This document shows, in pieces, positions 1 to 11,716 of a stretch of DNA of 64,000 nucleotides (its first letter is position 1; each line of letters opens with the position of its first letter). A model generated the notes under the pieces. That model saw nothing but the letters and a program-made list of their open reading frames with translations, ran no database searches and was not told the DNA's origin. The position numbers and the translations under genes are program-made. Where the stretch lies: NCBI RefSeq assembly GCF_910592395.1, contig NC_088318.1, positions 10,786,349-10,850,348 of the forward strand. Direction: 5' to 3'. The DNA comes from Lineus longissimus (taxonomy: Eukaryota > Nemertea > Pilidiophora > Heteronemertea > Lineidae).

Positions 1-3000
1 GCCATCTACATGTTGGACCTGTTTTGGATATCCGTCTTACGATTGAGGTGTTGGTTTTTCATGGGGACGTTCAATCTTCAGATCACTTTCATGGCCAAGG
101 GCGACGATGCAATTGGTGAGTTCATAAGACCTTCTCTACAAAAGCACTCTGCAGAGGAGCAATTTGAATTGCTCCGATCTGCAATTGATATCGCATGCGA
201 TGATAATTGCTTCCTGCCAGTCAGTATCGAACAATTAGCCACTATCTGCAAGCCGCGAGACTTTTAAACTGCTTGTACATTGGTCAAAAGCCGTGTAGAC
301 CTAATCAAGATTGGGATACATCAACGGTCCCTTACATTTTCCCTTAGCAGTTTTGTGTTTTCTCTTACAGTCAGTCACTATACTTCAGTGTTCGCCATCA
401 TGCAGTTCTTTGGATTCATATTTGCTCCCATCAGTGGTAGACTGATGGATCGAAAGAAAAGGAAAACCAAGGGGGATCCTCGTTTACTGAAAATAGGTAA
501 GAAGTGGTGGGTGGTGAAGATTCCTTATTAGATAACATAATTGAGTCTCTCTTGAAAAGTTTGATAGAAAGTTAATTCTGTGATAGACGCAGAATTTAAT
601 GTTTAGGACAGTTTAATCCATTTGTGCAATGAAAATCATCAGTAGTTGTGTCACGGCTACACTACCGGAGGGGAGCTTGTTATGGGTGAGTTTCAGATAA
701 GTGAATTCAGTCCGACAATAGTGATAGACTTAGAATCAATGTGAAAAAGTTCATTTCATTTTCATATTTGTTGATCTGTTTTTAGCTCAAGTAGAGGTGT
801 GCGTACTGTCGTTTGCCTTGGAAAGTTTGATAAGTGTCCTGATGTCTATAGGAGCCTGCATTCCCATCCTTGAGGTCCAGTACGTCACTTGTGCCTTATC
901 GGTCGTCCAGAGAGCTTTCATGAATGGACCTAACTCGGCATTTATAGCTCAAGTGTAAGTTACGTGGTGCAGGCCAAGGGCAAGATATTCTAAAACATCT
1001 AGATTTATAATGAACCGCATTTCACAGTGTAGATGCACTGTGCACCAACGGTGCCTCGTGTTAGGTGGAGCTAAAATGTCTGCCAAAACCTTGGCTCTGC
1101 CTCGGTTTTGCTCTACATTTTAGCACTATGGTTTTGGTGAGACAACCAACAGCTCCAGTTTGGTATGAATGAATGAATGAATATAAGAATTTCTATAGCG
1201 CCTGAATTAAAAGAAAAACTTAAATTCTCAGGCGCTTTACAAAGCAAAACACTCCCTGAAAAGGTGTTGTTTCAGGAGAGTTTTGAAAATGTCGATGGAA
1301 CCAGCAAGCCTGATGTTGGAAGGTAGCTGGTTCCATAGAACCGGTGATGACTTGTAAAAAGAACGGTCACCAAAGGTTTTGCACTGAGTGCGAGGGACCA
1401 CCAAAGTTGGAGCAATAACAGAGCGGAGATGGTAGGTGGAATGGTGCCTCAGTCTGACCATATCACACAGGTACGCAGGTGCGACTCCATGTATTGCCTT
1501 ATATGTAAATAAAAGCACTTTGAAAACAATCCTGTATTTAACAGGAAGCCAATGGAGTCGCATGAGAACCGGTGTGATACGATCAAACCGCGGCACCAGA
1601 CACACAACGCGAGCTGCAGCATTAAGTGCACGCTGCAGTCTGGAGAGTTGATGTGTAGAAATGCCATATAGAAGGGAATTACAATAATCAATGTGAGAAG
1701 TGACAAAGGCATGAACAAGAGTGGTGGTTGACTCAAGACTGAGGAACCGTCGAATTTGGCGGATCTTATAAAGACCCAGGAAAGCCTTGGAGCAGACCCT
1801 ACTAACATGGGTTTCCATAGACATGTTTTTGTCAAAGTAAACACCAAGGTTTCGTACCGATTCGACAGATGAAATTGAGGCCTCCCCCACTCTGATTGGA
1901 CCCATATCTACCTTCTGGAGCATTTGTCTAGAACCGATAAAAATGAACTCTGTCTTAAGATCATTGATGAGGAGCTCGTTCTCGATCATCCACGCACGGA
2001 CATCAGCTACAAATGCTTCCGTTTCGCACACAGCTCTCTGCTGGTTAGTAGATGCCAAAGGACGGAAAGACATATAGAGCTGATTGTCGTCTGAATAGCC
2101 ATGTGCATCTGGCAAGTGACGTGAAATGATGTGATAAAGCCTTGACATATAGAACAAAAAGAGGATGGGTCCAAGGCAACTGCCCTGTGGAACACCATAA
2201 TGGAGTGAAAAATGCTTAGATTTGCTACCATTGATGACGACACACTGCTCTCTATTAGAGAGATAAGACTTCAGCCACTGAAGGCAAAGGCCAGCGACGC
2301 CAAAATCTGTCTCCATGGTTTGAAGCAATATGTCTACATCAACCGTATCAAACGCGGCACTTAGATCTAGCAAGACTAGCAAGCAGACTTCCTGATTGTC
2401 CATTTTCATAAGAATGTCACTTTGAACCTTCAGAAGAGCAGTCTCTGTCGAGTGGTTCTTGCGGTATGCGGACTGGACTGCTGGTAGTGGGGCAGAGTTA
2501 TCACTGTGGACCATTAGCTGGTCAACTACTACCCTCTCAACAAGCTTAGACACAAATGCTAAGTTGCTAACCGGCCTAAAGTTGGAAAAGGTCCGATCAA
2601 GTCCTGCTTTCTTTAACAAAGGCGATACCAGGGCACACTTCCATTCCGTAGGAACTCGAGCATCCTGTAGCGAGAGATTCACGATGCGAGCGATGACTGG
2701 TAACAGAGAGTCAACACATAGCTTAAGCATCCAGGGTTGGGATCGGATCGAGCGAACAGCTCGCGCTTGAGGACTTCATGATCAGTTTTCGAATTTGCTC
2801 GTCGGACACTGTACTAAAAGCATTAATTGACTTCTCTGCTGTAGGAGCAGAGACAATGGGACAGTTAACTGTGACTGCCCTGATTTTGCTTTTAATAATG
2901 TCAACTTTACGGACGAAAAAATCACCGAAGTCATTCGCGAGTACAGCAGGATCAGCATGATCCGGCAATGTGACCGACTGTTTTTCACTACATAACGAGT

Positions 3001-4457
3001 TAACAACCCGAAATAACTTCCTCGAATCCCCTTGACACTGTGCGATTTCATTTGAGTAGTAAGCATGACGGGCGAGATTCAGTTGGACGGAGTAGAGATT
3101 ACGCACTTTGCGGTAAGCTTGTGCCGCAGAAGGTGAAGCGTGACGGTTTCTTTCCAGCTTTCTCCTCTTAGCCTTCAGTTGTCCTAACTCGTTATTATAC
3201 CAAGGGATCACTGGCCTAACTGTGGTCACCTTGGTGATAATAGGTGCATGTTTATCTAGAAGATTGGAGAGTGTTTCATTGTAACAAGTGACCAACTCAT
3301 CAATATCAGCAGACGTAGGGTTAGACAGCACAGAAGTGTCAATGTCCTTCTGAAATGACTGGATGTCAATTTGCCGTAGCATACGAAAGGATACAGTGTT
3401 CTTGGTCAACTCAGAGACTTGGTCAAATGAGTCCTTGGAGCCCCTTTCCACGAGCTTGGTGTTTATAGAAGAGCGAAACATTAGACCAGTTCCTCCCCCT
3501 TGGCGTTCACCGGGCCATGGCACATTCAGGAAACAGTACCCGTCAGGAGAGAGGGCTCGGACAGTCACTGAATCATTATCCTTAAGCTAGGTCTCTGTGA
3601 TGGCACACATATCGATCCTCTCATTAACCACATTATCAATGATATCAGCAACTTTATTCCTGGTTGAACGAGCGTTTACAGTTGAGAATCTAAGCAGTGA
3701 GAAGGATAATCCTGAGACACGGATGTTTGCAATTCGTTAAACATTAGCCAAGGCGAAATGTCATGCGCCCCTTTCCAAAAATGGCCATGTGAGCAATTGT
3801 CTGGCATACAACTATAGTAGGCCTAGTCTTGTTCCAATTTTAAAAGCTCGCCTTTCGTGAAAATCTTATGTCGCTAAAATGTTCTGTTCAACAGTGTTTA
3901 AAAGCAAAAAAGGCCAGCAAATATTTCCAGTGTCTTCTTCTTCCAAGAGCAGATGCCACATTCATCTTCTCACCTGAACATACAAACTCTCTGCTTTCGT
4001 TTGTAGGTTTCCATTGAAGCATTTTGGAAAGCTGTTCGGAATGTGTATGACAGTCTCATCCGTGTTTGGTTTGCTGCAGTTCCCGATGTTTATCCTGATG
4101 CAAGGACCACTCAAAGGAGACCCACTTATTGTAGGTAGAATTATATATATTTTTGATACGATTATTATGGGTATTTTTTTGTCGTCGAAACAACTGGAAC
4201 CACTTGGCCAGAGTATTGGCAGTGTAACATTTGGGATAGAAAACACACTTAAAATTGAAATATTACTTAAAAAATTCTGCGTTATGAAATCGTTCTTTTA
4301 TTCTATGTTATGAAATCGTTGTTTGCTTTCTTTCCCACAGATGAACGTGATCCTGCTGGTGTTGATGGTGCTGTCTTTCATCCATCCGGTATACCTTTGG
4401 TGGTTTTGTCGGTCGTCTCGGCAGAAGTTCAAGAAGGAAAGGGAAGCGCAAAGCTGA
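1..4457 (+). CDS. SLC43-like: SLC43-like MFS transporter, copy A (partial, exons 4-8)
   Basis: This is the 3' part of a membrane transporter of the SLC43 family (known members carry large neutral amino acids or nucleobases; the substrate here is inferred only). Exons: 1-115 (end of exon 4), 371-496, 786-954, 4007-4130 and 4341-4457, all with GT/AG borders and phases 1,1,2,0. Visible family features are the second MFS loop motif SGRLMDRKKRK in exon 5, the HFGKLFG block in exon 7 and a short basic cytoplasmic tail ending KEREAQS. The gene enters the window inside exon 4. Intron 6 holds a 2.6-kb LINE absent from copies B and C. Exon 7 has Cys and Gly where both other copies have Tyr and Ser (GMCMTVSSVFG). 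No frameshift or stop is seen in the visible exons. Paralogue assignment within SLC43 is not certain. Confidence 0.85.
1167..3729 (-). mobile_element. 5'-truncated CR1/L2-like LINE in intron 6 of copy A
   Basis: A non-LTR retrotransposon lies antisense to the transporter. Its 3' end is at low coordinates with an (ATTC)n tail (GAATGAATGAATGAAT on +). Copies B and C have uninterrupted sequence at the same place (TTCGGTATCAATTCGTT and TTTGGTATCAATTCATT), so the borders are 1166/1167 and 3729/3730. No clear target-site duplication is visible. The endonuclease domain is missing, as in typical 5' truncation. Confidence 0.9.
1237..3568 (-). pseudogene. LINE reverse transcriptase (decayed ORF2)
   Basis: This is reverse transcriptase with its upstream connecting region, from the LINE at 1167-3729. 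The downstream frame (1237-2730) carries RT blocks NFRPVSNLAFVSKLVERVV, LLDLSAAFDTVD, GVPQGSCLGPILF and catalytic-box YSDDNQLY, then the C-terminal LHWLPVKYRIVFKVLL block typical of CR1/L2-type elements. The upstream frame (2723-3568) holds the linker up to SCSLDPIPT. The two frames are offset by a frameshift near 2725-2760, where the protein should continue straight into the next frame. The catalytic box reads YSDD rather than the usual YADD. The endonuclease is absent. It is an inactive copy. Confidence 0.85.
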
Positions 4458-5480
4458 GTTACGACTTGCATCAGACATTGTTAGATTTAGAAAACCACCA
4501 TGTTTCTCTCGTAGTTATGAATAACTTTTTGGGAGATGCATACATTGTGTTTATGAGCATTTTCAGAAACTTCGGATGTTCATGAAGAGCTGTCATCACA
4601 TCCTTTAAAAAAAGCCAACCAAGGAAATCGGAATCTTTGGAGTGGGATTCTCGAACATTCTCAATCTCATCATTCATTGTCATTGTAGAATCGTAGAATC
4701 TCACTGTATTTTTGTGAAGATGAGTATTTAGACTCCGTATTTAGGGTTTGGAGGAGACTCCTGGCACAGCTAGGCAAGATTTCCCCAATTTTTTACCCTG
4801 TTCAAGGTGGCTGGGGCTTATTCAATGTATCGTTAGAGATTGGTGAACCCAGGTGGTACTGTGTTCACGTAGTTTTGGGAGAACTGGACATTCAATAAAT
4901 AAAAATGGCCGTCAAACGAGCAAGTGCCACTATCACATCTTCAATGAGAATCTTCTGCCGGTTAGGGAAACTGACCTCCGTCTATGGGCACTTTTGGGCC
5001 AGCATTTCTGTTGGTGTTTGGGTGGGAGTGTGTCATCAGTAGGTTTATCTTTATGAGTTCGTATGTGCCTTGGTAAGGGCATTAACAACACTGCCAAAGT
5101 GTAGGGGTCGACTGGTGACCTAGATCGGGTGTTGACCGAAACAAAAATACATAACGGTAGCTATTTGCACATCGAAAAAAATATCAAGAAAATGACGATT
5201 ATAATAACGCAACTTTTGTCATCGTTTAGCCTAAAATTTCTCGTGACGTGACTTTTGGACAACTGTTGAGTCAACCATGACCTGACGATGTCACGCCTCC
5301 CAAAATAATCGACCTGGTAAATTTCAATGTAACTAACAGCTACAATGAAAATATAAAAAGTGCTTGTATATGAATGAATTCTTTCTACTGATGTCAATAA
5401 AATGCCCTGTCCTCCAATTTTAGTAAAAACGTTTCAAAATATACATGATGTTGGCTTCGTCTTTGAACTTGTTAACAAGT
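4458..5480 (+). other. Duplicated 3' flank of copy A
   Basis: No gene is recognised. This flank is almost identical to 59993-61020 behind copy C, and is similar in pieces to 24770-24960 and about 27250-27640 behind copy B, so it was duplicated together with the transporter. An AATAAA-type hexamer occurs in GTCAATAAAATG near 5395 and in the matching C flank. A conserved minus-strand string (PPKHQQKCWPKSAHRRRS) around 4990-5040 recurs behind all copies, but stops break the frame. Confidence 0.6.
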
Positions 5481-8353
5481 TCCCCCCTTTGGTCCCAGGT
5501 GATCAGTTGCTGGAGTTGGCTCTTCCCAGTGCAGTGCAGAGGGGATCTGATGATAGCTCTATCCAAAGCAGAAGGGTCCTGATGTTGTCACGGTGATCAG
5601 GTTGTGCCCGTCTTCAAGAGCACAGTCAGATTGAAGCTCGTCTCAAGGCGAAGGGGCCTGATATTGTCTCAGTGGTCAGGTTGTGCCTGTCTTCAAGAGC
5701 ACAGTCAGATTGAATCTCCACCGAAAGTAGAAGGGTTCTGATGGTTTTAGTGATTGGGTTGTGCCTGTCTTTAAGAGCACAGCCAGAAAGATGCTCTACC
5801 CAGGCAGAATGGCCCCGATATTGTCTCCGTGGTCAGGTTGGGCCTGTCTCCAAGAGCATAGTAAGATAGAAGCTCTACAAAAGGCAGAAGGGTCCTGATA
5901 TGAATAAAGATTAGCAAATGCTATCATTTAAATCTCCATGTACATTTATACCAAGTCTTTCTGTACAAAACTGGGTCTTGCTGTTGTCTCTGTGGTCAGG
6001 TTGTGTCTGCAAGAGCACAGTCGAGTAGCAGCAGCTCCACCCAAAGCAGAAGGAGCTGCTACCTGACCACTGAGACAACATCAGGACGCTTCTCTCTTGT
6101 ATAGAGCTGCTACCTCACTGTTCTCTTGATGGCGGGGACAACCAGACCACTGAGACAACATCGGACCCTTCTGTCTTGGCTGTAGCTTCCTTCAATCAGA
6201 CTATGCTCTTCAAGACCGACACAACCAGTCCTGACCACTGAGACAATATCAAGATCCTTCTGCCTTGGGTAGAGCTGCTACCTGACTGTGCTCTTGAAGA
6301 CAGACACAATCTAACCACTTAAAGAATATCAGAACACTTCCACATAGGGTAGAGATTCTATCTTAATGAGCTCTTGAAGACCACTGAGACAACATCAGGA
6401 CCTTCCTGCCGTGGGTAGATGTTCTATTTGACTGTGCTCTTGTCTTTTAAGAGCACAGTCAGATAAGAGCTATTCAGTCTGATGAAAGCACTACCACAAA
6501 AGGGTCTGGATGTTGTCTCCGTGGTCCAGTTGTGTCTGTCTTCAAGAGCACAGTCGGGTAGCAGCTTTTGGAGACAGACACAACCTGATCACTAGGACAT
6601 CATCAGGGCCGTTCTCCCTTGAATAGAGTTTCTTTCTGACATCTCTTAAAAACAGGCACAACCTGACCACTGAGACAACATCATGAACATTCGGCCTTGG
6701 GTAGAGCTGCTACGTGATTGTGCTCTTGGAGATCGACACAACCTGACCACTGAGCCAAAATGAAGACATTGCTGCCGTCGGTAGAGGTTCTATCTACCTG
6801 TGCTCTTGAAGACGGACACAACCTGACCACTGAGACAACACCATGAACCTTCTGCCTTGGGTAGAGCTGCTACGTGACTGTGCTCTTCAAGACTGACACA
6901 ACCTGACCACTGAGCCAGTATGAGGACCCTTCTGCCGTCGGCAGAGGTTCTGTCTGTCTGTGCTCTTGAAGAGCGACACAACCTGACCACTGATCCAATA
7001 TGAGGACCCTTCTGCCGTCGGTAGAGCTTCTATCTGTCTGTGTTCTTGAAGACAGACACAACCTAACAACTTAAGCAATATCAGAACCCTTCCACATAGG
7101 GTAGAGATCTTAATGAGCTCTTGACGACCACGAAGCGAACATCGGGACCTTCCTGTCGTGGGTAGAGGTTTTATTTGACTGTGCTCTTGGAGACAGGCAC
7201 AACCCAACCACGGAGACAACATCAGGACCCTTGAACACCTTCAGGTAGCAGCTATACCCAAGGCAGAAGGGGCCTGATGTTGTCTCCTACCCGAATTGAG
7301 ATGAGGTTGAGTTGTCTCGATTGTTATTTTGGGCCTCCTTGTAACGCACCCTACCCTAGAGCACAGTGTAGAAGCTCTATCCAATGAAAAAGGGTCCTGG
7401 TGACGCCTCAGTGGTCAAGTTGTCCCTGTCTCCAAGAGCATAGTCAGATAGAAGCTCTATCCAGGCAGAAGGTTTCTGATGTTGTCTCAGTGGTCAGGTT
7501 GTGCCGGTCTTCCAATAGCAGAGTATGATAGAAGCTCTGCCTAGGCAGAAGAGTTCTGATATTATATCAGTGGTCAGGTTGTGCCTGTCTTCAAGAGCAC
7601 AGTCAGATAGAAGCTCGTCCCAAGGCAAAGGGTCACGATGTTGTCTCAGTGGTCAGGTTGTGCCTGTCTTCAAGTGCACAGTCAGATAGAAGCTCGTCCC
7701 AAGGCAAAGGGTCACGATGTTGTCTCAGTGGTCAGGTTGTGCCTGTCTTCAAGTGCACAGTCAGATAGAAGCTCGTCCCAAGGCAAAGGGTCACGATGTT
7801 GTCTCAGTGGTCAGGTTGTACCCGTCTTCAAGTGCACAGTCAGATAGAAGCTCCACCCACAGCAAAAGTGTCCTGATGTTGTCCCCTTCAAGTCAATCAA
7901 GAGGGCAGTGTGGTACAAGCTCTATTCAAGGAAGAAGGGCCCGATTTTGTACCTCAAGTACCTTACTTGAGTTGTCTCCGTGATCAGGTTGTGCATGTCT
8001 ACAAGAGCACAGTGAGGTAGAAGCTCTACCCAGGCAGACGGGATCTGATGTCGGAGTGGTCAGGTTGGGCGTATTTGCAAGAGCATAGTCAGGTAGCAGC
8101 TCTACCCACGGCAGAAGGGACTTGATGGTATCAGATTGTGTCTGTCTTCAATAGCACAGTCAGATAAAAGCTCTACAAAGACAGGAAGGTCCTGATGTTG
8201 TCTCTGTGGTCTGGTTCCGTCTGTCTTTAAGAGTACAGTCAGGTAGAGGCTCTACCCAAGGCAGGAGGGTCCGGATGTTGTCTCCGTGGTCTGGTTGTGT
8301 CTGTCTTCAATAGCACAGTCAGATAAAAGCTCTACCACAAAAGGGTCCTGATG
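5480..8353. repeat. 80-bp minisatellite array, orientation-switching (behind copy A)
   Basis: Tandem units of about 80 bp contain a core such as CACAACCTGACCACTGAG and CTGTGCTCTTGAAGA. Units read in one orientation at about 5480-6050, reverse at 6050-6430, forward at 6445-6560, reverse at 6560-7245 and forward at 7250-8353. Flips occur at hairpins such as CTGTGCTCTT-gtctttt-AAGAGCACAG near 6434-6460. Open frames here are by-products of the repeat. A non-repeat block (7215-7360, running into TTGTAACGCACCC) recurs at 12040-12180 and 63820-63960, indicating a higher-order structure. Confidence 0.9.
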
Positions 8354-9043
8354 TGATAGCACCCCACGTGACTCCATCCAATCGTGTGCTCATGAGGAAG
8401 AGTATTGGGAGGAACTGAGCACGACATCTGCAAAAGCAGAAAAGCGAAAGGACGGAGAACTGGGGTGGGAGGGTGGGCAAAGCAAACGTCTCAAGAAAGC
8501 TAACGACGCTATTTCTAATGTATGAACTAGGCCTATCAATTAGACAAGTGCATGTTTTTAACTCTCAAGTACATATTTGGAGAGGTTTTGAAAAATATTT
8601 GCTGTGGCAAGTCTACCGATATAAAGAAATTATTTGATGAAAAAATTAATTTCGAATTTTCCTAATTGGGCAATAGGGGGCGTGTTTTGAGTTTTTCTGC
8701 CAGTTGGCTGAAAAGAGTGGAAATATCAAAGTCTGTCTAATTTGTCGATTATCAAAAAAGAAATTTTCGTGGTCAACTACCAGTTTATTTTTCACCATTT
8801 ACTTGCCCGACTCTCCGGAATAACATAATCTAAATTTCAGATTCACAACCCCACGCAGTATTTGATGCGTCGCGGTCAAACATTGACAATTTAACTGCTT
8901 AAAGGCTTAAAAATCAATTGTGGTCTTGCCTCCTCGAACGGGACAGCTGGGGAGCAGCCATTCTCCTCCGCTCTCGGGGCAAAAGGCTGAATGAGGCCGA
9001 ACAAAAGGATTTCGCACACTCGTCGATGAAGTCACGTGGGGTG
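8354..9043. mobile_element. Short non-autonomous TIR element, unit 1 of a tandem pair
   Basis: This 690-bp unit runs from TGATAGCACCCCACGTGAC to GTCACGTGGGGTG. It has imperfect inverted ends of about 30 bp (CACCCCACGTGACTYCATC, then mismatches, then GTGTGC). Its first 75 bp or so and last 60 bp or so match unit 2 (9044-11716), while the interior differs. No coding sequence is recognised. It is probably a non-autonomous partner mobilised by the recombinase of unit 2. Confidence 0.75.
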
Positions 9044-11716
9044 TGATAGCACCCCACGTGACTCCATCCAATCGTGTGCTCATGAGGAAGAGTATTGGGA
9101 GGAACTGAGCACGACATTCCTTCAATTTCGAATGCGCCAGGCAAAATCTCGCTCATTCCTATTCCAACACTCCCACCACTCCCAAAACTCCTATAACTTC
9201 TCCAACGCGTGAAAGAAAATTATACAAGGCGGATATATCTTATACAGAGATACTTTTATTCCTTTGAACCAAGAGTACATGTATATACGTGACATACGGC
9301 TACAGAAACGGGAGTTAACATGATGCAAACGCAAAACCTATTATTACCGAAATCACTTTAGTGAGAATGATGATAGAAGCTAGAACTTGATGAAGAGTTT
9401 TGGTTTAGGGGCCTGCGATTACCGTGATATAGAAGTCCTCGTTGTGAACATGTATGCATGCATATCATTGAATAATGAACTAATGTAATTGAATGAGCGC
9501 TTACAATCGTATTTTATGCTGAATCAGATTTGCGTGAAAATTATATAGCGCTGGCGGAAAGGCATTAAAGGATGCATACTGCTCGAACTCTCTTTCCAGC
9601 CTGAGTGGTGCACTTGAGGAGCTAGCCAAACTACGGGCAACGGCGATAGCTCGCTTCAACGAGCCTTCCCTAGTGTAATAAGCATAAGATTTTCTTGTCG
9701 ACCAACCCACGTGCCTCATCGTGTCGGTGGCGATCGTGTCGGTGGCGTTACTTTCACGAGGGTGTAGAGGTTGCTGCGCATCATAAAAGTGCTAGGGTGA
9801 TAGAGCAACCCACTCTTATGCTGTGAGGGGTCTCACCCTGGTATATGCTGAGGGTACGTAGGTAATGGACCAGGCGATGATACATAGTAGTGTATGATAC
9901 GGGTTTATTTAAGACGGTACCATTTTCCGATACCACTCTAAAGAGATAACCTAACGAGAGATCCACCGCCCATGAACGAGCCCAGCTTACATCACGGTCA
10001 AGACCCGCAATCGGGCAGGTAGCAACATTGGAACAGCGTGTAACCGTGAAAGTGTTGCAAACGCCGGTAGCCCCCCTAATCGCTTTTGTGAAGGAGTGCG
10101 ATATCGCCACACCCGAGTTGTCTAAGTTGGCTTGCGACTCTGCCTAAATCACTGGCACGATCTCCCGCAAAGAATTGAAGTTTGAAATAAGCTTGATCTC
10201 TATGTAGAGCGAAACGTTGCCTTGGCGACAGGTTACTACGAGTTATTTGATCATCAATATAGGCGGCAATTTTGATAATTTTTGAGAGAAACATGGGCTT
10301 GGCCTGAGTGGGAACAACCTGAGCTCTTGCTTGCTCCCCTGCTATATGTTTTATGTACGATTTAACGAGCGGAGATGCCGCCGGGTTTCCCGCGCCTAGG
10401 ATGTCACAATAGGAAGTACCTCTACCTCATTCTCTAAAGATGGCTTTATTCTTTGTTCCAACTCTGATGCAATCAAGCTTGCAAATTTAGCACAGGAGGG
10501 CGAATTTTGGAACGACTCACAAGGCGGGCGCTGAGAGTCAAATGCTTGCCCTTTAAAATTTCCCTTGAAATTTCCCTTGAAATGCTTAAAAAATGGCTGT
10601 ATATGTCCACTCCATTATGTAGCCAGTTGGCTGTACTGTTGCGACATAGGGTCGTCAGGGGGAAGAATTTCATCCAAAGAACTGGCATGCTCGTGCAACT
10701 GGCCGGCAACGAAATTATCTTTAGCGCAATACTATTTACATCAAAGCTTAGCCGCCGGGAAAAAACGTCCTCAAATTTTGGGCAAAATTGGGCGGGGAGT
10801 TGGGCTTTCTGTCCCTTGAGGTTTACCCAGCTTGGCGAGAACCTTGCAGAGCGCGAAGCTGACACCGGATCAAATGGCGTTTTAGTTCCCATGTTGGCAC
10901 GTTATACGCTCTAAAGCGTTGATTCTGCAAAACAAATAGAGATTACATTTAGGAAGGACAGAAAGCTCTCAACCCCCCACCCACGTGAAAAAGATCACTA
11001 GGGAAGTTACCCCGGGTGGAAGTAAAGAGTTAAACAAGGGCGCTATTCCTTGTTATCTGACATGGGTTTAGGAACTCTAGGCTTTGTACTTACGAAACAA
11101 GGGACACAAATGCCGGCTTAGAAATTTTGCTCTTGCCCGCATGGCTGGGGATCGCCCGAAAATTCTAAAATTACGCAAGGGCGAACTGACAGCTCGTAGG
11201 GTGACTCTGACGAAAGCTTGCCCAATATATATGTGTGCACTGTCTGGCTTTGGCGATGTAAAATTGTAGAAAATTTTAGAGTTCGAATCAGACTAAAAAA
11301 TAGTCGAGCGTGACTTCCCCTATATAGTCGCCTATCGGCGCGTTCAGAGAGGAACTGCAACGCCCGATTCATCTCTACTGTGCTCACTGGCGAGCCTACG
11401 CAAGACTCCCAAGGCGACAGTTATATATATATCTCATATCTCTGGCTCGAGCACGCCCCCCAATGGTCTGCTACGATGCCGTCCCCCCTAGCCGAGCGAA
11501 GAAGCTCCCTAGGGTGACCCGAAGAAAGATAGATAAAGAGCCGTGTGAGATTCAGGCAAGCCTGAGAGGAAAGACACAAAATACTGTGGTCGAAAATCGG
11601 AGAAAAGCAAAATGGACAGGAGGGGAAGCCAGTCGACCGACCAAGAAGGCGACAAAAGGCTGAATGAGGCCGAACAAAAGGATTTCGCACACTCGTCGAT
11701 GAAGTCACGTGGGGTG
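9044..11716 (-). mobile_element. Tyrosine-recombinase DNA element (Crypton-like), unit 2 of a tandem pair
   Basis: This 2673-bp unit has the same termini as unit 1 and follows it head-to-tail with no spacer beyond TGATAG. It contains a decayed tyrosine recombinase on the minus strand and no reverse transcriptase. Removing both units leaves CCTGATG joined to TTGTCTCCG, which restores the satellite consensus, so there is no evident target-site duplication. That suits recombinase-type integration rather than DDE transposition. Terminal inverted repeats are unusual for Cryptons. Confidence 0.7.
9500..10470 (-). pseudogene. Tyrosine recombinase (decayed)
   Basis: Conserved blocks of a tyrosine recombinase read on the minus strand in several frames. 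About 10390-10294 holds an N-terminal block with GNPAASPLVKSYIKHI. 10294-10076 holds DQAYFKLQFFAGDRASDLG with the first catalytic Arg. 10110-9781 holds TPHSIRVGCSITLALL with the HxxR box. 9719-9501 holds RHVGWSTRKSYAYYTREGS with the H/W position and the nucleophilic Tyr. At least one frameshift (near 10100) and a disrupted stretch with a duplicated CGCCACCGACACGAT (9720-9780) separate the blocks, so it is not functional. An upstream minus-strand frame (10473-10892) may be an N-terminal part but has no recognised motif. Confidence 0.75.

Noticed and set aside
4310-4585. 91-aa frame beginning MKSLFAFFPTDERDPAGVDG
   Set aside because: It covers the last exon of copy A in the wrong frame. The spliced frame gives MNVILLVLMVLSFIHPVYLW and the stop at 4455-4457. 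The same applies at 59845-60120.
5480-8353. Possible CRISPR array
   Set aside because: The whole 80-bp unit repeats with no unique spacers, orientation flips occur, and the surroundings are eukaryotic.
8907-9156. Two minus-strand frames across the junction of the tandem elements
   Set aside because: They span the end of unit 1 and the start of unit 2 and lack motifs. They are by-products of the terminal sequences.
10507-10914. 135-aa + strand frame inside the recombinase element
   Set aside because: It is antisense to the recombinase side of the element, has no recognised motif and overlaps the minus frame at 10473-10892.
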